Positions 24,400 through 36,648 are shown, counted from the stretch's first letter. The stretch is DNA of 64,000 bases from Magnolia sinica (GCF_029962835.1 NC_080584.1:80504862-80568861), one strand, 5' to 3'. Translations and numbers: made by a program. The notes: generated from the sequence alone by a model not told the origin.

Positions 24400-25264
24400 T
24401 TTTTTTCATGTAACTGCCCGCTGTTTTAACAGTTAGGCATAAGGCGGCCATGCGGCTAGTCTAACATAAGGTTCGAGCTTTATATTATATTTTCATATAG
24501 GGTATTTTCGCATGGCCGGAAACTACTTGCAAGCACTTAAAACCGCTATTGGGATGCTTTGGTTGAGACCCATTGATGTAGGTGACGCCCACGGCTATGT
24601 TTTGGAGAAATCTTAGTCATCCGTTTTTTCAGCTAATTTAATTTTAAGACTTGAGGCTAAAAATAAGGGAAAGAGAAAAATCAAGTGGGCCACGCGACAG
24701 GAAATAGTAGGGCAGGTAAATGGGTAGCATTGAAACCTTCCCAGGGTCTACTGTACTGTTTATATGCCATCCAAACCAGTCCCACTCGGATGAACTGAAG
24801 ACATAAAGATAGTGGCCTGATCCAAAACTTTTGTATGGGCCCAGGACTACCCCACGAACCTCTAAATGGTACGCCTTCAAAACCAGCTGTTCTCTGCCTT
24901 ATGGCTCACTTAGAGATTTGGATCTGCTTGATTTTTTAAACGGTCGCCTACTAAAATAATATGGTGAAACAGGTGAATAGGGTGGATTTTTCAGAAACAT
25001 CATGGTAGACCTTGGACCTGAGTGTTTGGACGGTGGGAGTTGTGTGGCCCACCCGAGTTCAGTGCCCTGGACATTCCCAGAATGTCTATTATCTCTTTCT
25101 CTTGGTTTACTTGAGTTTTGGATCTGCTTGATTACGAGCCTACAGCCTAAAATGATCCGATGAAACTAGTGAACAGGGATTTTACATGAGTTTTGACTCT
25201 GACTCAATTTTAAGCCACACGTTAAAATGAAACTAGTGAACAGGTTACCATAATGTTTATATGT
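24400..25264. other. Intergenic with short-repeat fragments
   Basis: No gene supported. Contains repeated 'ttggatctgcttgatt' and 'aaatgaaactagtgaacagg' words in near-tandem order (about 24915-25245). They look like old foldback-repeat debris. Confidence 0.4.
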
Positions 25265-26090
25265 GATGTAAAGCGGCTCACAGACACTTTCATGGCAAAG
25301 AAGGGCCAGAGAAAGCTCAATTGGATGTGGAAACGATCCAGACCGTCAGAACCTTAAATGGGCTGTATATCTCACAAACTGGGATGAATTTCTCGACATA
25401 TATAGACATTATATATGATTTTGGGGTGGGAGAGACTACTTAAGCCAACCAACCCTGCTATGCCGGGTTGTCAAAGCTGGATTTGTGAGATTCCATCAGA
25501 TCGATGGTCAAAAGGCCTGCTTAGTTTCATTCCTACCATGAATAGTAAGTTTTAGTTTGAGTATAACTTTTGATGCTTTGAGTTTTAGAAGTAGAGCACA
25601 AAATTAAAATGGCTAAGAAAAGTTAGGAGAATAACATGGTTGGGTGAAATTGGACACTAATTTTGGCCGGAAACCATGAAATCTAATACGAATAGAGGTC
25701 GTCTATAAGTAGTAAGCTTACTATTTATAGTTAGTCACATTTTTAGGGTGTTTGAGTTGGAGTCTAAGTCTAAAACTCCATCCAAGGTTTAGATCCTTAT
25801 TTAAAGAGTTGTAATTTTTTTTTAATCATCATTTAAATTATTTTAAATTTATTAGAAATAATAAATTTAAAGATCCTTATTTAGAAATAATAAATTTAAA
25901 GCTCTCTGGACTCCTCAGAGAGCTTCCTCGAATACAGGGTTTTAATTCTTATTTATTAGAAATTATTCCTGCTTTTATCTCTTGGGGATTCGAGGAAGCT
26001 CTCTGAGGAGTCTAGAGAGCTTTGTGGATTCGGAATAATTATCACATGGGGAAGACGGTGATCGACCTCATCACGTCCATCCCTGTGCCA
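25265..26090 (+). repeat. 5' LTR of a truncated element, right of the DUF4220 gene
   Basis: It ends CCCTGTGCCA, and two bases later comes a perfect tRNA-Met primer site, which identifies this as a 5' LTR reading left to right. Resembles 20945-21613 but carries an extra inverted duplication (25898-26023) absent there. The left edge is approximate, at the start of similarity with the left copy. Confidence 0.7.
25898..26023. repeat. Long hairpin, 36-bp arms
   Basis: Arm 25898-25933 (aaagctctct...ctcgaat) and arm 25988-26023 are reverse complements with one mismatch in 36, separated by a 54-base loop. In the sister LTR at 20945-21613 the first arm and loop are missing, so the hairpin arose by inverted duplication inside this LTR. 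Confidence 0.85.
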
Positions 26091-26092
26091 AG

Positions 26093-26104
26093 TGGTATCA
26101 GAGC
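26093..26104 (+). other. Primer-binding site (tRNA-Met)
   Basis: TGGTATCAGAGC, a perfect match to the common plant initiator-tRNA-Met primer site, two bases after the LTR end. Confidence 0.9.
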
Positions 26105-26123
26105 AAGAATTTCACTTAGGCCG

Positions 26124-26223
26124 ATGGCAACTAACGACGAAATTGACCAAAATATTGTGGATGGTGATTCAAGTATTCGTTCTCTATCGGAAAGAATGGA
26201 AACTTACCGGGAGAGTCAGTTGA
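26124..26223 (+). pseudogene. Start of gag, truncated
   Basis: An ATG 19 bases after the primer site opens MATNDEIDQNIVDGDSS. The frame is cut at 26224, where a different LTR-like sequence begins. Only 33 gag codons remain. Element class not determined. Confidence 0.6.
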
Positions 26224-26374
26224 TGTAATAACCTTAAATTTTGGTGCATTAAAAAAAACTAAAATAAATATTTAAATATTTTATTTTTAAATAAAACATA
26301 AAAACAAGTTAATAGTTGAGTTGGTAGAGACATTCTTAGTTGAGAGAGGTTTATAGATCGATTCTTGGAGTAGT

Positions 26375-26450
<76 letters not shown>

Positions 26451-27199
26451 TCTTTCTAAATTCCAACCCTTAGATCTTTTTAATTTTTTATTATGTTGTT
26501 AATTTCTTCCTGATCTATACAATAGATGGTGTGGATCATCTACACAATCATTGTATAGGTGTGTAGAGAAAATTTTAACAAAGTGATGTTTTATGATTTT
26601 ATATCTATTCAGGAATCTTATTGTGTTAAGATAGATCTGAATGGGTCATTTGATCTTAAGCACTAAAAGATAATAGTGCCTTGAATTTCAGATCGATCTA
26701 ACTATCAAATGGGTCACACTAGTCAGATTTATAAATGTTTAATAAGAAAAGTTTAGATTTCCACGCAACTGATTGGTAACACTTAGCGTAGAAAGTCGAG
26801 ATGGGCCATCGATGTATATGTGTAGAGGCAAAATATGTTAGGACCTCAAGAATTTGGATGATCCAATTATCCTGTGGGCCACCCCGATTAATTATTTGAC
26901 ATTCAATTTCAGGATCTTAAAAAGAAAATCTAAAATTTGATAATTAAATTTAATAAATACATAATTTTAATTGTTTTATCATTTAGGGTTTGGCCACTTA
27001 GGATGTATATCAAAGGTGGGCCCTACCGTGTAATATAATCAAATGAATAATAATGTTGTTGATATAACTGATAGGATCTCTGAATTCAAACTAACCTTAC
27101 CCTGTGGATTCTACATTATCAGACTCAAGCGAGTAATCCAATGTGTCTCATGATTCATTGGAATTAAAATAAATTGTTTGTAATTGTTTGATTGATTGA
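26224..27199 (+). repeat. Gypsy-type LTR, first piece
   Basis: Begins TGTAATAACCTTAAATTTTGG, resembling the TGTAACGACCC start of gypsy LTRs. It then has the same order of words as the fossil gypsy LTR (16693 downwards): a long AT stretch with aataaa, then 'gttggtagagacattctta' and 'atagatcgattc'. It is cut at 27200 by the LTR-LTR insertion and appears to continue at 32085-32183 and 45630 onwards. Confidence 0.5.
26379..26446. repeat. (AT)34 microsatellite
   Basis: Uninterrupted AT dinucleotides over 68 bases, followed by ttaaa. Lies in the gypsy-type LTR. Confidence 0.95.
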
Positions 27200-28420
27200 T
27201 GTTGAGGGTCAAATATTGCATATTAGACCCTAATTATTACTTGATTTTACGTACATGATAATGCTTAACGTCCTATTTTAATCATGTTTTTGTTGCAATG
27301 TGAATTTAAAGAGCTTGGACTGAAAATGGTATTAAAAGTATAAATTTAATGCTCTAAAATCACTAAGGAAAGGGACGGACCCTAGGGGACCAGGATCGAA
27401 GAATTTACATGCAGCTGAGAAAATCAAGAGATTGACAATAAAGAGGTCTGAAAGTCATCTAGAATGCAAGATTACAGGGTTCCCACCATTCGTTTGGTTT
27501 GAAACTTTATATCTTACCTGAGGACCCCAAATGAACCGTATACATTAAAATTCATCCATTGGATCTTTGTGGAAGTGGCCCAATGGATAGATAAGCCACC
27601 AAATCACTGATTTGGGACCCACTTGATATCTGGATATGTGTCGGTTTTGGTCTTAACCCCTCAAATGAGATGGAGAAATGAATGAACGGAGTAGATCTTC
27701 TCTACCCATTAAGGTGGACCCCACTGCACGTGGCTAGTGTACCCAGCGGGAGTGCACTCGCTGTGTACCGTGCCAATAAGAACGGTCAACGTCCACTGAC
27801 CCATGAAATCCCACCCGAATTTGGAAATCCAATTTTTTTACTGCGAACGCAGACATACGACGTTCGCTTGAGGGACGTTGTAGTCCACCATCAGGTCCCA
27901 CAAGGACGATCCAAACCGTCCATCATGCAGAGGGGGAAAAACCAATCGAACTCATGTTGACCGTTGGTACCCATGCACGCGCACATGCCAGACATAGCAA
28001 TCACCAAGAAGACTGCCCTGCAATGTTCAAAACAATTGCCGCAGGATTACTTCCTTGGGGCACGTCAATGACAACCTAAAACCGCCCATTTCCAACTAAA
28101 ATTTCATTACAAATCTAATGGACGGAGTATATTTCACTTTTGATGCTGATCAGGGGCCCACCAAGTAACTCAGCAGAGGAACAGGCGTAAGAGGACGTCT
28201 GGACGCGCCCGGTCTTTCCGGGATGTTATGGCCCACGATCATTGATCTTTTCGACAATCTAAACCGTCCAAGTGGAGCCCAAGCCAGGGCTCACCCTAAC
28301 CATGAAGACAGATGCAAAAGCTGGGACGATCAGCGTCTCGATCATCCCTTCAAATGCAAATGATTGCGTTTTTCGCTGTGTAACGTGCGTACGTGTTACG
28401 CATGATTTCTTTCCAGCCTC

Positions 28421-29016
28421 GGATTTAGATTGCTTACTAAGTAACTCAGTACCCTAAGCGTACTGAGTAAACTCTGTGGGGCCCACCTTCATTCATGAAT
28501 TTTATCCAACCCGTTCATCCATTTTACCAGATAATTTTATGGCTTTAACCAAAAAAATGAAGCCTATAAAAAGTTCAAGTGGACCACACCAACGTAAACA
28601 GTGTGAATTGAACTTATACCATTGAAAAGTTCTTAGGGGCCACAGAAGTTTTAGATCAAGCTGATATTTGTTTTTTCCCTTCATCCATATCTATTTGATC
28701 TTATGAACAGGTTGGATGAAAAATAAACATCACTGCGTGCCTTAGAAAGGTTTCAACGGTGGAAATCAATATTTCCACTGTTTCATGTGGTATGGTCCAG
28801 TTGAGGTGTGGATATACTTCAATTTTGGTCTCAACGCCTACAATGATCTTTAAAAACGGATGGATAGCGTGGATGAACCACATGCATTCACGGTGGGCCC
28901 AATAGAGTTTACTCAGTACGATAAGAGCGTACTAAGTAACTCAGTATGATAAGAGCGTACTGAGTAACTCAGTATGATAAGAGCGTACTGAGTAACTCAG
29001 TACGCAATCCAATTTC
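28421..29016. mobile_element. Foldback MITE (copy 3), 9-bp target duplication
   Basis: TCCAGCCTC flanks both sides (28412-28420 and 29017-29025). The left end GGATTTAGATTGCTTACT and the right end, read in complement as GAAATTGGATTGCGTACTG, form an imperfect inverted repeat. A 9-bp duplication is typical of Mutator-type elements, so this copy gives the best class clue for the family. The matching position in LTR C lacks it, which confirms insertion. Non-coding. Confidence 0.8.
28921..29004. repeat. 28-bp tandem repeat x3 at the MITE end
   Basis: Three units starting at 28921, 28949 and 28977, each 'ataagagcgtact[a/g]agtaac' plus 'tcagtatg' (last unit tcagtacg). Each unit contains the palindromic terminal core gtactgagtaactcagta, so the end of the MITE has been locally multiplied. 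Confidence 0.9.
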
Positions 29017-29146
29017 TCCAGCCTCTTGTGCATAAAAGCCTCCCAGTGGATATAAAAATAAGAGGGAAGGACATGGAGAGAATATCTTGGACGTGGGATC
29101 CAGGCAAGGGCAGCCGTGGAGGCATGGTGGGAAGCAAAGGTAGAGA

Positions 29147-29152
29147 AAGAGA

Positions 29153-29189
<37 letters not shown>
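29147..29189. repeat. (GA)n microsatellite
   Basis: Near-perfect GA run inside LTR B. The corresponding place in LTR C has only 'gagggagagagaaag'. Confidence 0.85.
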
Positions 29190-29192
<3 letters not shown>

Positions 29193-30001
29193 ACACATTA
29201 ATAAGATCTTTCTTTCCCTTTGTTTATTTTCTGTTTATCTTATGTCTTTAAGAGATCTAGCTTAATTATGCCCACGATTGGGTAAACCTCTTAGCTAGGG
29301 CTAAGAGGTGAAGCTTGTAGCATGATGGGGGTGTTTTTCTATGGATTCATGTTTATTGAACTTTTATGGATTCTAGTTTGATTATTAAGGAATATTTTTA
29401 GTTTTAATAGTTTATTGTGACTCAAATTACAATAGATCTACGATAGCTTGAGATATGTTCTTTTCATTATAGAGGTTATGATTGTAGGAACCTTGCTGTT
29501 CACCATCATCTCACGGGCATGGTTGGATGACGGAACCCTTCCTAACATTCATAACACCCTTAGATTAGATGTAAATTGGCTAAATTCTATTATTTGCTTT
29601 GTCTCATGGGCATGGTTTTGTGATGAAATTAATTTTAATTCTCATACATCTTATCCATTGATAACTCGATCAAAGGAAGTTCATAGTTGATTTTAATGAA
29701 TTATCTTCCTACTGGATGAAGATAGGACTCTGATTCTAGTTGCGTTCTTGAATCGAGCATAGATCTCCCTGAGCTCTACATGTGGATCCTTGGCACCCTA
29801 CTTTCCTACCTTTAAATTTTACAAGTTTTAGTTAAATAGTTCACAATTATTCCCTTAATTTCTTCAAATTTAGATTTCATCTTCTCATAGTTCTAGTTCT
29901 GGTTACTTTCTGATTGCGTACAAGGTTCAGTCCCTGTGGATTCGACCCTGGTCTTACGGAGATTATTACTGCATCGCAACCCTATACTTGGGGTGTGAAC
30001 A

Positions 30002-32079
30002 TTAGATCCTAGTTATTACCTGATTTTACGTACATGATAATGCTTAACGTCCTATTTTAATCATATTTTTGTCGTAAGGTAAATTTAAGAGCTTGGACTG
30101 AAAAAGGTGTTAAAAGCATGAATTTGATGCTCAAGAATCACCAAGGCAAGGGACGGATCTTAGGGGACTGAGATCGAAGAATTTATACGCTAGAGATTTG
30201 AGAAAATCAAGTGATTAATGATAAAGAGGCTTGAAAGTCATCCTGAATACAAGATCACAGGGTTCCCACCATTCCTTTGGCTCGAAACTTTATATCTAGC
30301 CTGAGGACCTTAAATTAACCGTACACATCGAATTTCAGCTATTGGATCCTGGTGAAAGTGGCCTAACGGACAGATCAGCCTATAAAACACTGATATGGGG
30401 CCCACCTGATATCTGGATATGCTTCAATTTTGGTCTCAACCCCTTAAATGAGGTGAAAAAATGGATGAACGGAGAGGATTTCTCTTATACATCACAGTGG
30501 ACCCCACGTGCATAGCCGAGCCACATCGTACCTAGACCCCGGTCAAAGATCGGGTTGACCCGATCTCTTACGCAGAGCAGCAGATGGACGTCCGCTGGGA
30601 TGTGTAGTGGGCCATGATCATTATCTAGTTTGATGATTGGAGCCGTCCATTGTGACTGGACGATGGCCATGACCCTATCCATGGTGACGTTTTGGTCCCT
30701 TGCACGTGTACACACGTGGATCGTTGTCAAACATAGGATGAACAGTGGGGTGATTTGATATAGTGGGCCGCACCAAAACTCAACCAAAACCACTCCTTTC
30801 CGACCGAAATTTCACCAGGAATCCAATTAACGGGGTGAATTTCTTCGAAAACATCACTGTGGGGGCCACCGACCGTCTCAGCGCAAGAACTTTCCTTTTT
30901 TGCATGTCCAGACACACCCGACTTCCTTGGGCCGCTCTGCGATCAAGATCGTGATTGGATGGTCGATCTAAACCGTCCAAGTGGAGCTCAGGCCAGCCAC
31001 GACCCTAGCTATGGAGCCAAATCACCAAGGTGAGGACTTTCACCATCCCAAAATCATCTCCAAATGCAACCCATTTTGCATTTTGCTTGTAACGTGTGTA
31101 CGGGTTATGCACGACTTCCACACCGACTTTCATTGACTCCCACCCACCCCACCAATTTCCAATGGTTATAGAAAGGAGAGGGAGGACGTAGAGAGCATCA
31201 TCCTGGGAGATCAGATCAGCACGGGCAGCCGTGGAGACATTATCTGATGTGGAGGGAGAGAGAAAGTGGCCGGCATAAGAGTTTTCCTTCCTTCTTACTT
31301 TCTTTTCTCTTCCTTTGTTTATGTCTTTCCTTAAAAGTTTTAGTATGATCATGTCAGGCTAAACCTCTTAGCTAGGGCTAAGAGGTGAAGCTTATAGCGT
31401 GATGGGATGTTTTCTACGACTTTGATTCATGTTTTATAAACTCTTTTTTTATTATAGTTTGATTATATGGAATATTCATAGTTTTTAATGGTTTGTTGTG
31501 ACTTAAATTACAATGGATCTGCGATAGTTTTGAGTATTTTTATGCTTGTATAGAAGTTATGGTCATAGGAACCCTGTTGTTCACCATCGTCTCATGGGCA
31601 TAATAGGGTGACTGAATCATTCCTAACATTCATAACTCTCTTAGATTGGATGTGGATTGGTTAAATTCTGTTGTTTTCTTTGTCTCATGGGCATGGTTTT
31701 GTGATAGAATCAATTCTAATTCTTATACATCTTATCTCTTGAAAACTAGATCAAAGGAAGTTGAGATTTGATTTTTAATGTTATATCCTCCAACTGGATG
31801 AAGATGAGACTCTAAATCTAGTTGTGTTCTTGAATCAAGCGTAGATCTCCCTGATCTCTATAAGTGGATCCTTGAAAACCCTAGTTTCCCACCTTTAAAT
31901 TTTACTAGTTAATTAGTTCACAATTATCCTCTTAAGTTTTCCTGATTTAGATTACATGTTCTTCTAGTTCTAGTTCTAGTTACTCTCAGATTATGTACAA
32001 GGTTCAGTCCCTGTGGATTCGACCTCGGTTTTACCAAGATTATTACTACATCGCGACCCTATACTTGGGGTAGTGAACA
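30002..32079 (+). repeat. LTR C of the head-to-tail pair
   Basis: Begins ttagatcctagttattacc, matching LTR B from about 27223, and ends TTGGGGTAGTGAACA. It lacks the MITE of LTR B. Frames at 30485-31352 are chance open stretches with no domain. Confidence 0.75.
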
Positions 32080-32084
32080 ATTGA

Positions 32085-32183
32085 TATATTAATTCGAGTA
32101 TTTTGTTACAGTATTGTATGCTATGGTAAATCACTTATTAATTTGTGCTAAATTACATGACTATGATAGTTTTATATTAAATT
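32085..32183 (+). repeat. Gypsy-type LTR, second piece
   Basis: Short AT-rich sequence between the ATTGA duplication of the LTR-LTR insertion and the AAATT duplication of the chromovirus. Taken as the middle of the LTR that starts at 26224, by position only. Confidence 0.4.
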
Positions 32184-33135
32184 TGTAAGACCCGTGTCCT
32201 AGTCCGTACCGTTTCATCAGCTTCCGTGGTCCTTCCGGTCAAATTTCGACAACTTTCGCACCTTATCCGACGTTTGCGCGTGATCTTAAGCCAGGTCCCA
32301 CACACTGACGTCGGTTCGATCCGAAACCTATGTCTTGGCGACCGCGTCGTCGCCGTGGTTCCAACGCCGCGACTCGCGCACCGAACCGATACCCAGGCTA
32401 AAAGATGTCGATCTGTGTTTATTCCGAAGAAACACCGCGCGTTGCGGATTTCGAGGGAATCTCTATAATTAGTCCCATCAATCAACCATTAATGCAAGCC
32501 TTACCTCAAGTACCACAACCCATTCCCTCCTTTTTCAAAAGTCCACCCTCTTTCCACCTCACCATTCCTCTTTTTCCAAATTTCAACCACAACCATACCA
32601 CTTTTACAAAATTTTCAACCCAACCCATCACCCATCCATATCTTCTCTCTCTCTCCCTCATTTCTCCAAAAAAAAAAAAATCTCTCTAAGCAACTAAGAA
32701 CCCTAAAACGTCCAAGCTTTCCTCTCCCTCCCAAGTGTGGTCCACCTTCTCATCTTCCATCTACACCCTCTCATCTCTCATCCATACCATTAATCTTCCA
32801 TCATCCACCGTCCAAGGCAAAGGCAGGAAGCATTTGAGGCCAAGGGAGCAAGGAGGAGGCTTAAAGGTGGGTGATCCACTGTTGAAATCTTGATCTTTAG
32901 GGCCCACTTGTTGTGGGACCCATTTTGATGTATGTGTTGTATCAAAGGAGGGCCCATAGTGGCGGGGTCCCTCCTCTCTATCTCATTGTATATTTCTCTC
33001 TCTTTCGTTGTGATGGTGTGGATCCCACCAATATGTGTTACATCTACCCCGTCCATCTACATCAGACGGTGTGGCCCACTCTATTCCAGGTGATGATCCA
33101 CACCATCCACTGTTTAGATGGGCCCAATGCATCTT

Positions 33136-33170
<35 letters not shown>

Positions 33171-36100
33171 TATATTTTATATAATATATATATATATATA
33201 TAATATAATATAATATGTATTTATATATATATAATATAAGATATATATTATATGTATATGCATATATATATTGGTGGGCCACGCCCATGTGGGACCCACC
33301 ACAATGCATGTGTTTATCCACACTGTCCAGCGTCACTGGACGCTGGAAGGGCGTGGGCAACATGGAGTGTGTATACTGACAGTACTCACAGGCTAACAAA
33401 AACTCTAAAAATGGGGCCTTTTTGGAGTAGGCTGCCCATACAGGCCCCACCTTGATGTATGGGACTGATCCACACTGTCCATTCCGTTACCCAGTTCATT
33501 TCAGCCGTTGAACCAAAAATTTAGACTAATCTGATAATCAAGTGGGCCATACCAAAGGAAATAGTGGTATTGCCATTAAAATACCTCCCTGATGCTCCTG
33601 TATATCAAAAACCACCCAATATTGGACTCGATGGGATTATATTGAGCCACAGGGACTAATGGCTGGGATGAATTCATCTGTGGTGGGCCCCATCTATTAA
33701 AACCATCGAATCATTGGTTTTTCAAAAAAAAAAATGGAATAAGAGGCAGTAGCATCTGCTGCTGCCGCTGTCAGAAGGCGGGTGGGCGGACGGCGAGCAG
33801 GGCTCATGGCCCCAACTGCGGGCCGCACTGTGATGCATTTCAGACATCAAAACCGTGCATTTGATGGGTCCCCACAGACCAGCCGTCCACCCCAAAAATC
33901 AGCCGTAAACAGAACTCAGGCGGGCCATACCATCTAAAATCATGTGAAGACATGCCTAAAACACATAAAATCATTTGGTGGGGCCTACCTGAGTTTTGGA
34001 TGTGATTGAAACTTGGTTTGAACCCTAATTTTGTGGGACACATATAATGGACGGAGTAGATCTGGTCAATGTTGGTCCCACCTAGGATAAAAGAAAAAAA
34101 AATATATATATATAAAATAAAAATTCATGTCTATATACGTTGACGTCCAGACTCCTCTGGACGTCCAACGTGAAATGGGGAGGGCCCCCCTTGGCCCCAA
34201 TTGTGAACCCTACCATGATGTATGTTTTACATCCATGCTGTTCATTTAATAGGTCCCCTTTTATGATGCGTTGGTTCCAAAAATCAGTTATAAACAGTTC
34301 TCGAATGACCCACACCATCACCTTTCATGTGGTGGTATGCCAAGCCACATGGAATCAACTGCTGGGGTCCACATGCAACTTGAATCCACCTGAAACTCGG
34401 TTTGGACCCTTAAATTGGTGGGACACACACAATGAATGGGTTGGATTTATGAACTACATCACGGTGGACCCCAGGACCACATAACCATACCAAAAGTTTG
34501 GTTTGTTGTTAAATAAACATTGCAGTGGCTCAGTCCACGTGACCTTTCAACAGAGTGGATGGAAAATGAACAATTCAGTGGGCCCTTGCTCACGTGACCT
34601 TATGAATAGATTGGATGATAAATAAATATTACAGTGGGCCCTACCTTGGTCCACATGACCTTATAAACAGTTGGTTGGAAAATAAACATTATGTTTGGCC
34701 CAGGTTGTTTGGAAAATAAATACTACTGTGGGCCCCGGTCTGAATAACCTTATCAATGGGTTGGATGGGAAATAAACATTATGGTAGGCCCCACATGGGA
34801 CCCACTTATGTATGTATTGTAAACCATACCCTCCATTAGAGTGGGCTCCATCATGATGCATGTGTTTCATCCAACTGTTCAATCATTTTGGAAATAATTT
34901 AAGGCCCATATTATGAGGCCCATTGAGGCCCACCTTGATATAGATATGGGGCTCATGCTATGTAGCCCATTTGATGTATTTGGGTCCTTGAGTCAAGGCT
35001 CAATTAGATGTACAAAAGGCCCATTGCAATGTGTGATTCATGGAAGGCCATCCCTTGGGAGCAATGTTGGTTTGATGTCCACATTGAATGGATAATGTTG
35101 GTTAAATGTCCGCATTATAACTCTCCCTAAGGCCCACTGATAGGCCCATACTTGTGGTAAGTAGGCCATCTAGGCCCATCTCTGTTATACACAGAGCCCA
35201 TCTCTTTATATATGTTTAGTATAGATCCATGATTCATGATCATTCGCATCATATGTATGCCTGATGTGAGGGGTGACCGATCATAGGATATGCCTTCGGG
35301 CGGACTGTTTATGGGCTCCCTAATAGGCAGAGTTGCCCCATATAAGTGCATGGTACACGCAGGACTGTTGCATGACTAATAATGTGATTCATGCACTTGC
35401 ATTTGTGTGATTGTAGTTACTATATGCCCTAGCCACATCAGGGCTATAGCCTTCATAGACACATCGTGGATGGCAGGATTGGATATCAGAAATATTTGGT
35501 TCTATGCATACGGGCGCCATAGATGTCCCTGGGTGAAAATTTCTAAACCCGATGGTACCAGAGGATGACTCCAACGTCGAGACCGAGTGGATATATGGCG
35601 CATGAGGGCCGAATACCAGGAGGCCGCGTCTCCCACTATGTCATGGTCGGTTGGAAAGGAGTGTGGCCTTACTCGCCCGAGGGTAGGGGGTAATACTAGG
35701 CTGAGTTTGACCAGCTCGTGAATGGGTCCGCTATCGACGTGCCGGATAGATATTGGCAGACTATTGGCCAGGCGGATAGTGAGGTTTCTTACGCTCACTT
35801 GGACTGTGCGGCTAGGAGAGCGACAATGCCATTTGGAGTATATTGAACTCCGGTGATTATCCAGAATGAGAACTGTACTGATACATGATGAGGATTGACA
35901 TGCTTGAGTTGCATCTCGCATCACATGGTCGTGTTATGGCCGATAACATTCATATCTTGCACCGCATAGCCTTGGTAGGACTGATTGCATTCATGTGCTC
36001 ATCACCATGATTCCGCATTACTCTGACCTTATATTTTGAGCACGCTTATGTTGCGCACATGCTTACACCACCCTCTAAGCTTTCTATAAGCTTATGCACG

Positions 36101-36474
36101 ATTGATGCGTGTAGGAGACGCCAGGACACAGTCGCAGCCATAGTCTAGCCGTAGTTGGAGCGTGCAGCCGAGCTTCTGGAGTTTTGTTTCTTTTGTTACA
36201 TTGTATTTTCCCTTTCAGACGCATTGTATTCAAAAGTTTTTAATCATAGTGGATTTTGTGGTGGTGTTCTTGTGGTTATTGTTCGTTGGTTATGTTTTTG
36301 GTTATGCTCGTTATGAATTAGACTGATGATTTGAAACCCTCCTTGTAGTATCCCAGGATCAGAACTTGGTGAATGGGTGCCCGGATCTGAGAATGGGGTT
36401 CTACGGAGGCTGTCGGCACCGGATTATGCGATCGAAAATTTTGTGAGCCCGGTTTTCGAGTTTGGGGGGTGACA
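32184..36474 (+). repeat. 5' LTR of the chromovirus
   Basis: Starts TGTAAGACCCGTGTCC and ends GGGGGGTGACA, 4,291 bp. The middle (about 32.9-35.2 kb) is built of GGCCCAC-rich short-repeat words like those in the foldback MITEs, and a TG/TA microsatellite lies near 33147-33270. Short frames within it are not genes. Confidence 0.93.
33147..33270. repeat. (TG)n/(TA)n microsatellite in the 5' LTR
   Basis: Mixed tg and ta dinucleotide runs. The same place in the 3' LTR (about 42408-42540) has different repeat numbers. Confidence 0.85.
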
Positions 36475-36479
36475 GAAGT

Positions 36480-36491
36480 TGGTATCAGAGC
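36480..36491 (+). other. Primer-binding site (tRNA-Met)
   Basis: TGGTATCAGAGC, five bases after the LTR end, a perfect initiator-tRNA-Met site. Confidence 0.95.
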
Positions 36492-36648
36492 ATAACTCAG
36501 GAATAACCAAGAACAACATTACATGTCTGCTATGAATGATTTAAGTCCTAAGTTCGGATAGCCTAGCGATCTTTTATTACAGATCCTTAACGTGCGTGCC
36601 TTCGCGAGCCTTTAAGTTGATAGGCACCTTCGCTCTTTCCTGTAGGAC

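Larger units (their letters stand above)
27200..30001 (+). repeat. LTR B of the head-to-tail pair
   Basis: Starts TGTTGAGGGTCAAATATTGC and ends TTGGGGTGTGAACA. It is longer than the family length because a 596 bp foldback MITE sits at 28421-29016. Short frames here (for example 27682-27960) have no recognisable domain. A (GA)n run lies at about 29147-29189. Confidence 0.8.
27200..32079 (+). mobile_element. Two LTRs head to tail with no internal domain
   Basis: LTR B (27200-30001) and LTR C (30002-32079) are directly adjacent and match the solo LTR at 10667-12732. ATTGA precedes B (27195-27199) and follows C (32080-32084), so the pair behaves as one insertion. C lacks the first 22 or so bases of the family. 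No primer site, gag or pol lies between them. Candidate origins are loss of the internal domain by deletion or recombination, or integration of an LTR-LTR circle. The sequence alone does not decide. Confidence 0.75.

Noticed and set aside
26093-26104. tRNA-Met-like sequence, also at 36480 and 58857
   Set aside because: These are 12-base retrotransposon primer sites next to LTR ends. No cloverleaf follows, so they are not tRNA genes.
32983-33450. 155-codon minus-strand frame and its near copy at 42052-42402
   Set aside because: They occur in both LTRs, run through a TA/TG microsatellite and encode low-complexity sequence. They are LTR sequence, not a gene.
35502-35924. 140-codon minus-strand frame
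   Set aside because: Inside the chromovirus 5' LTR, and disrupted in the 3' LTR copy.
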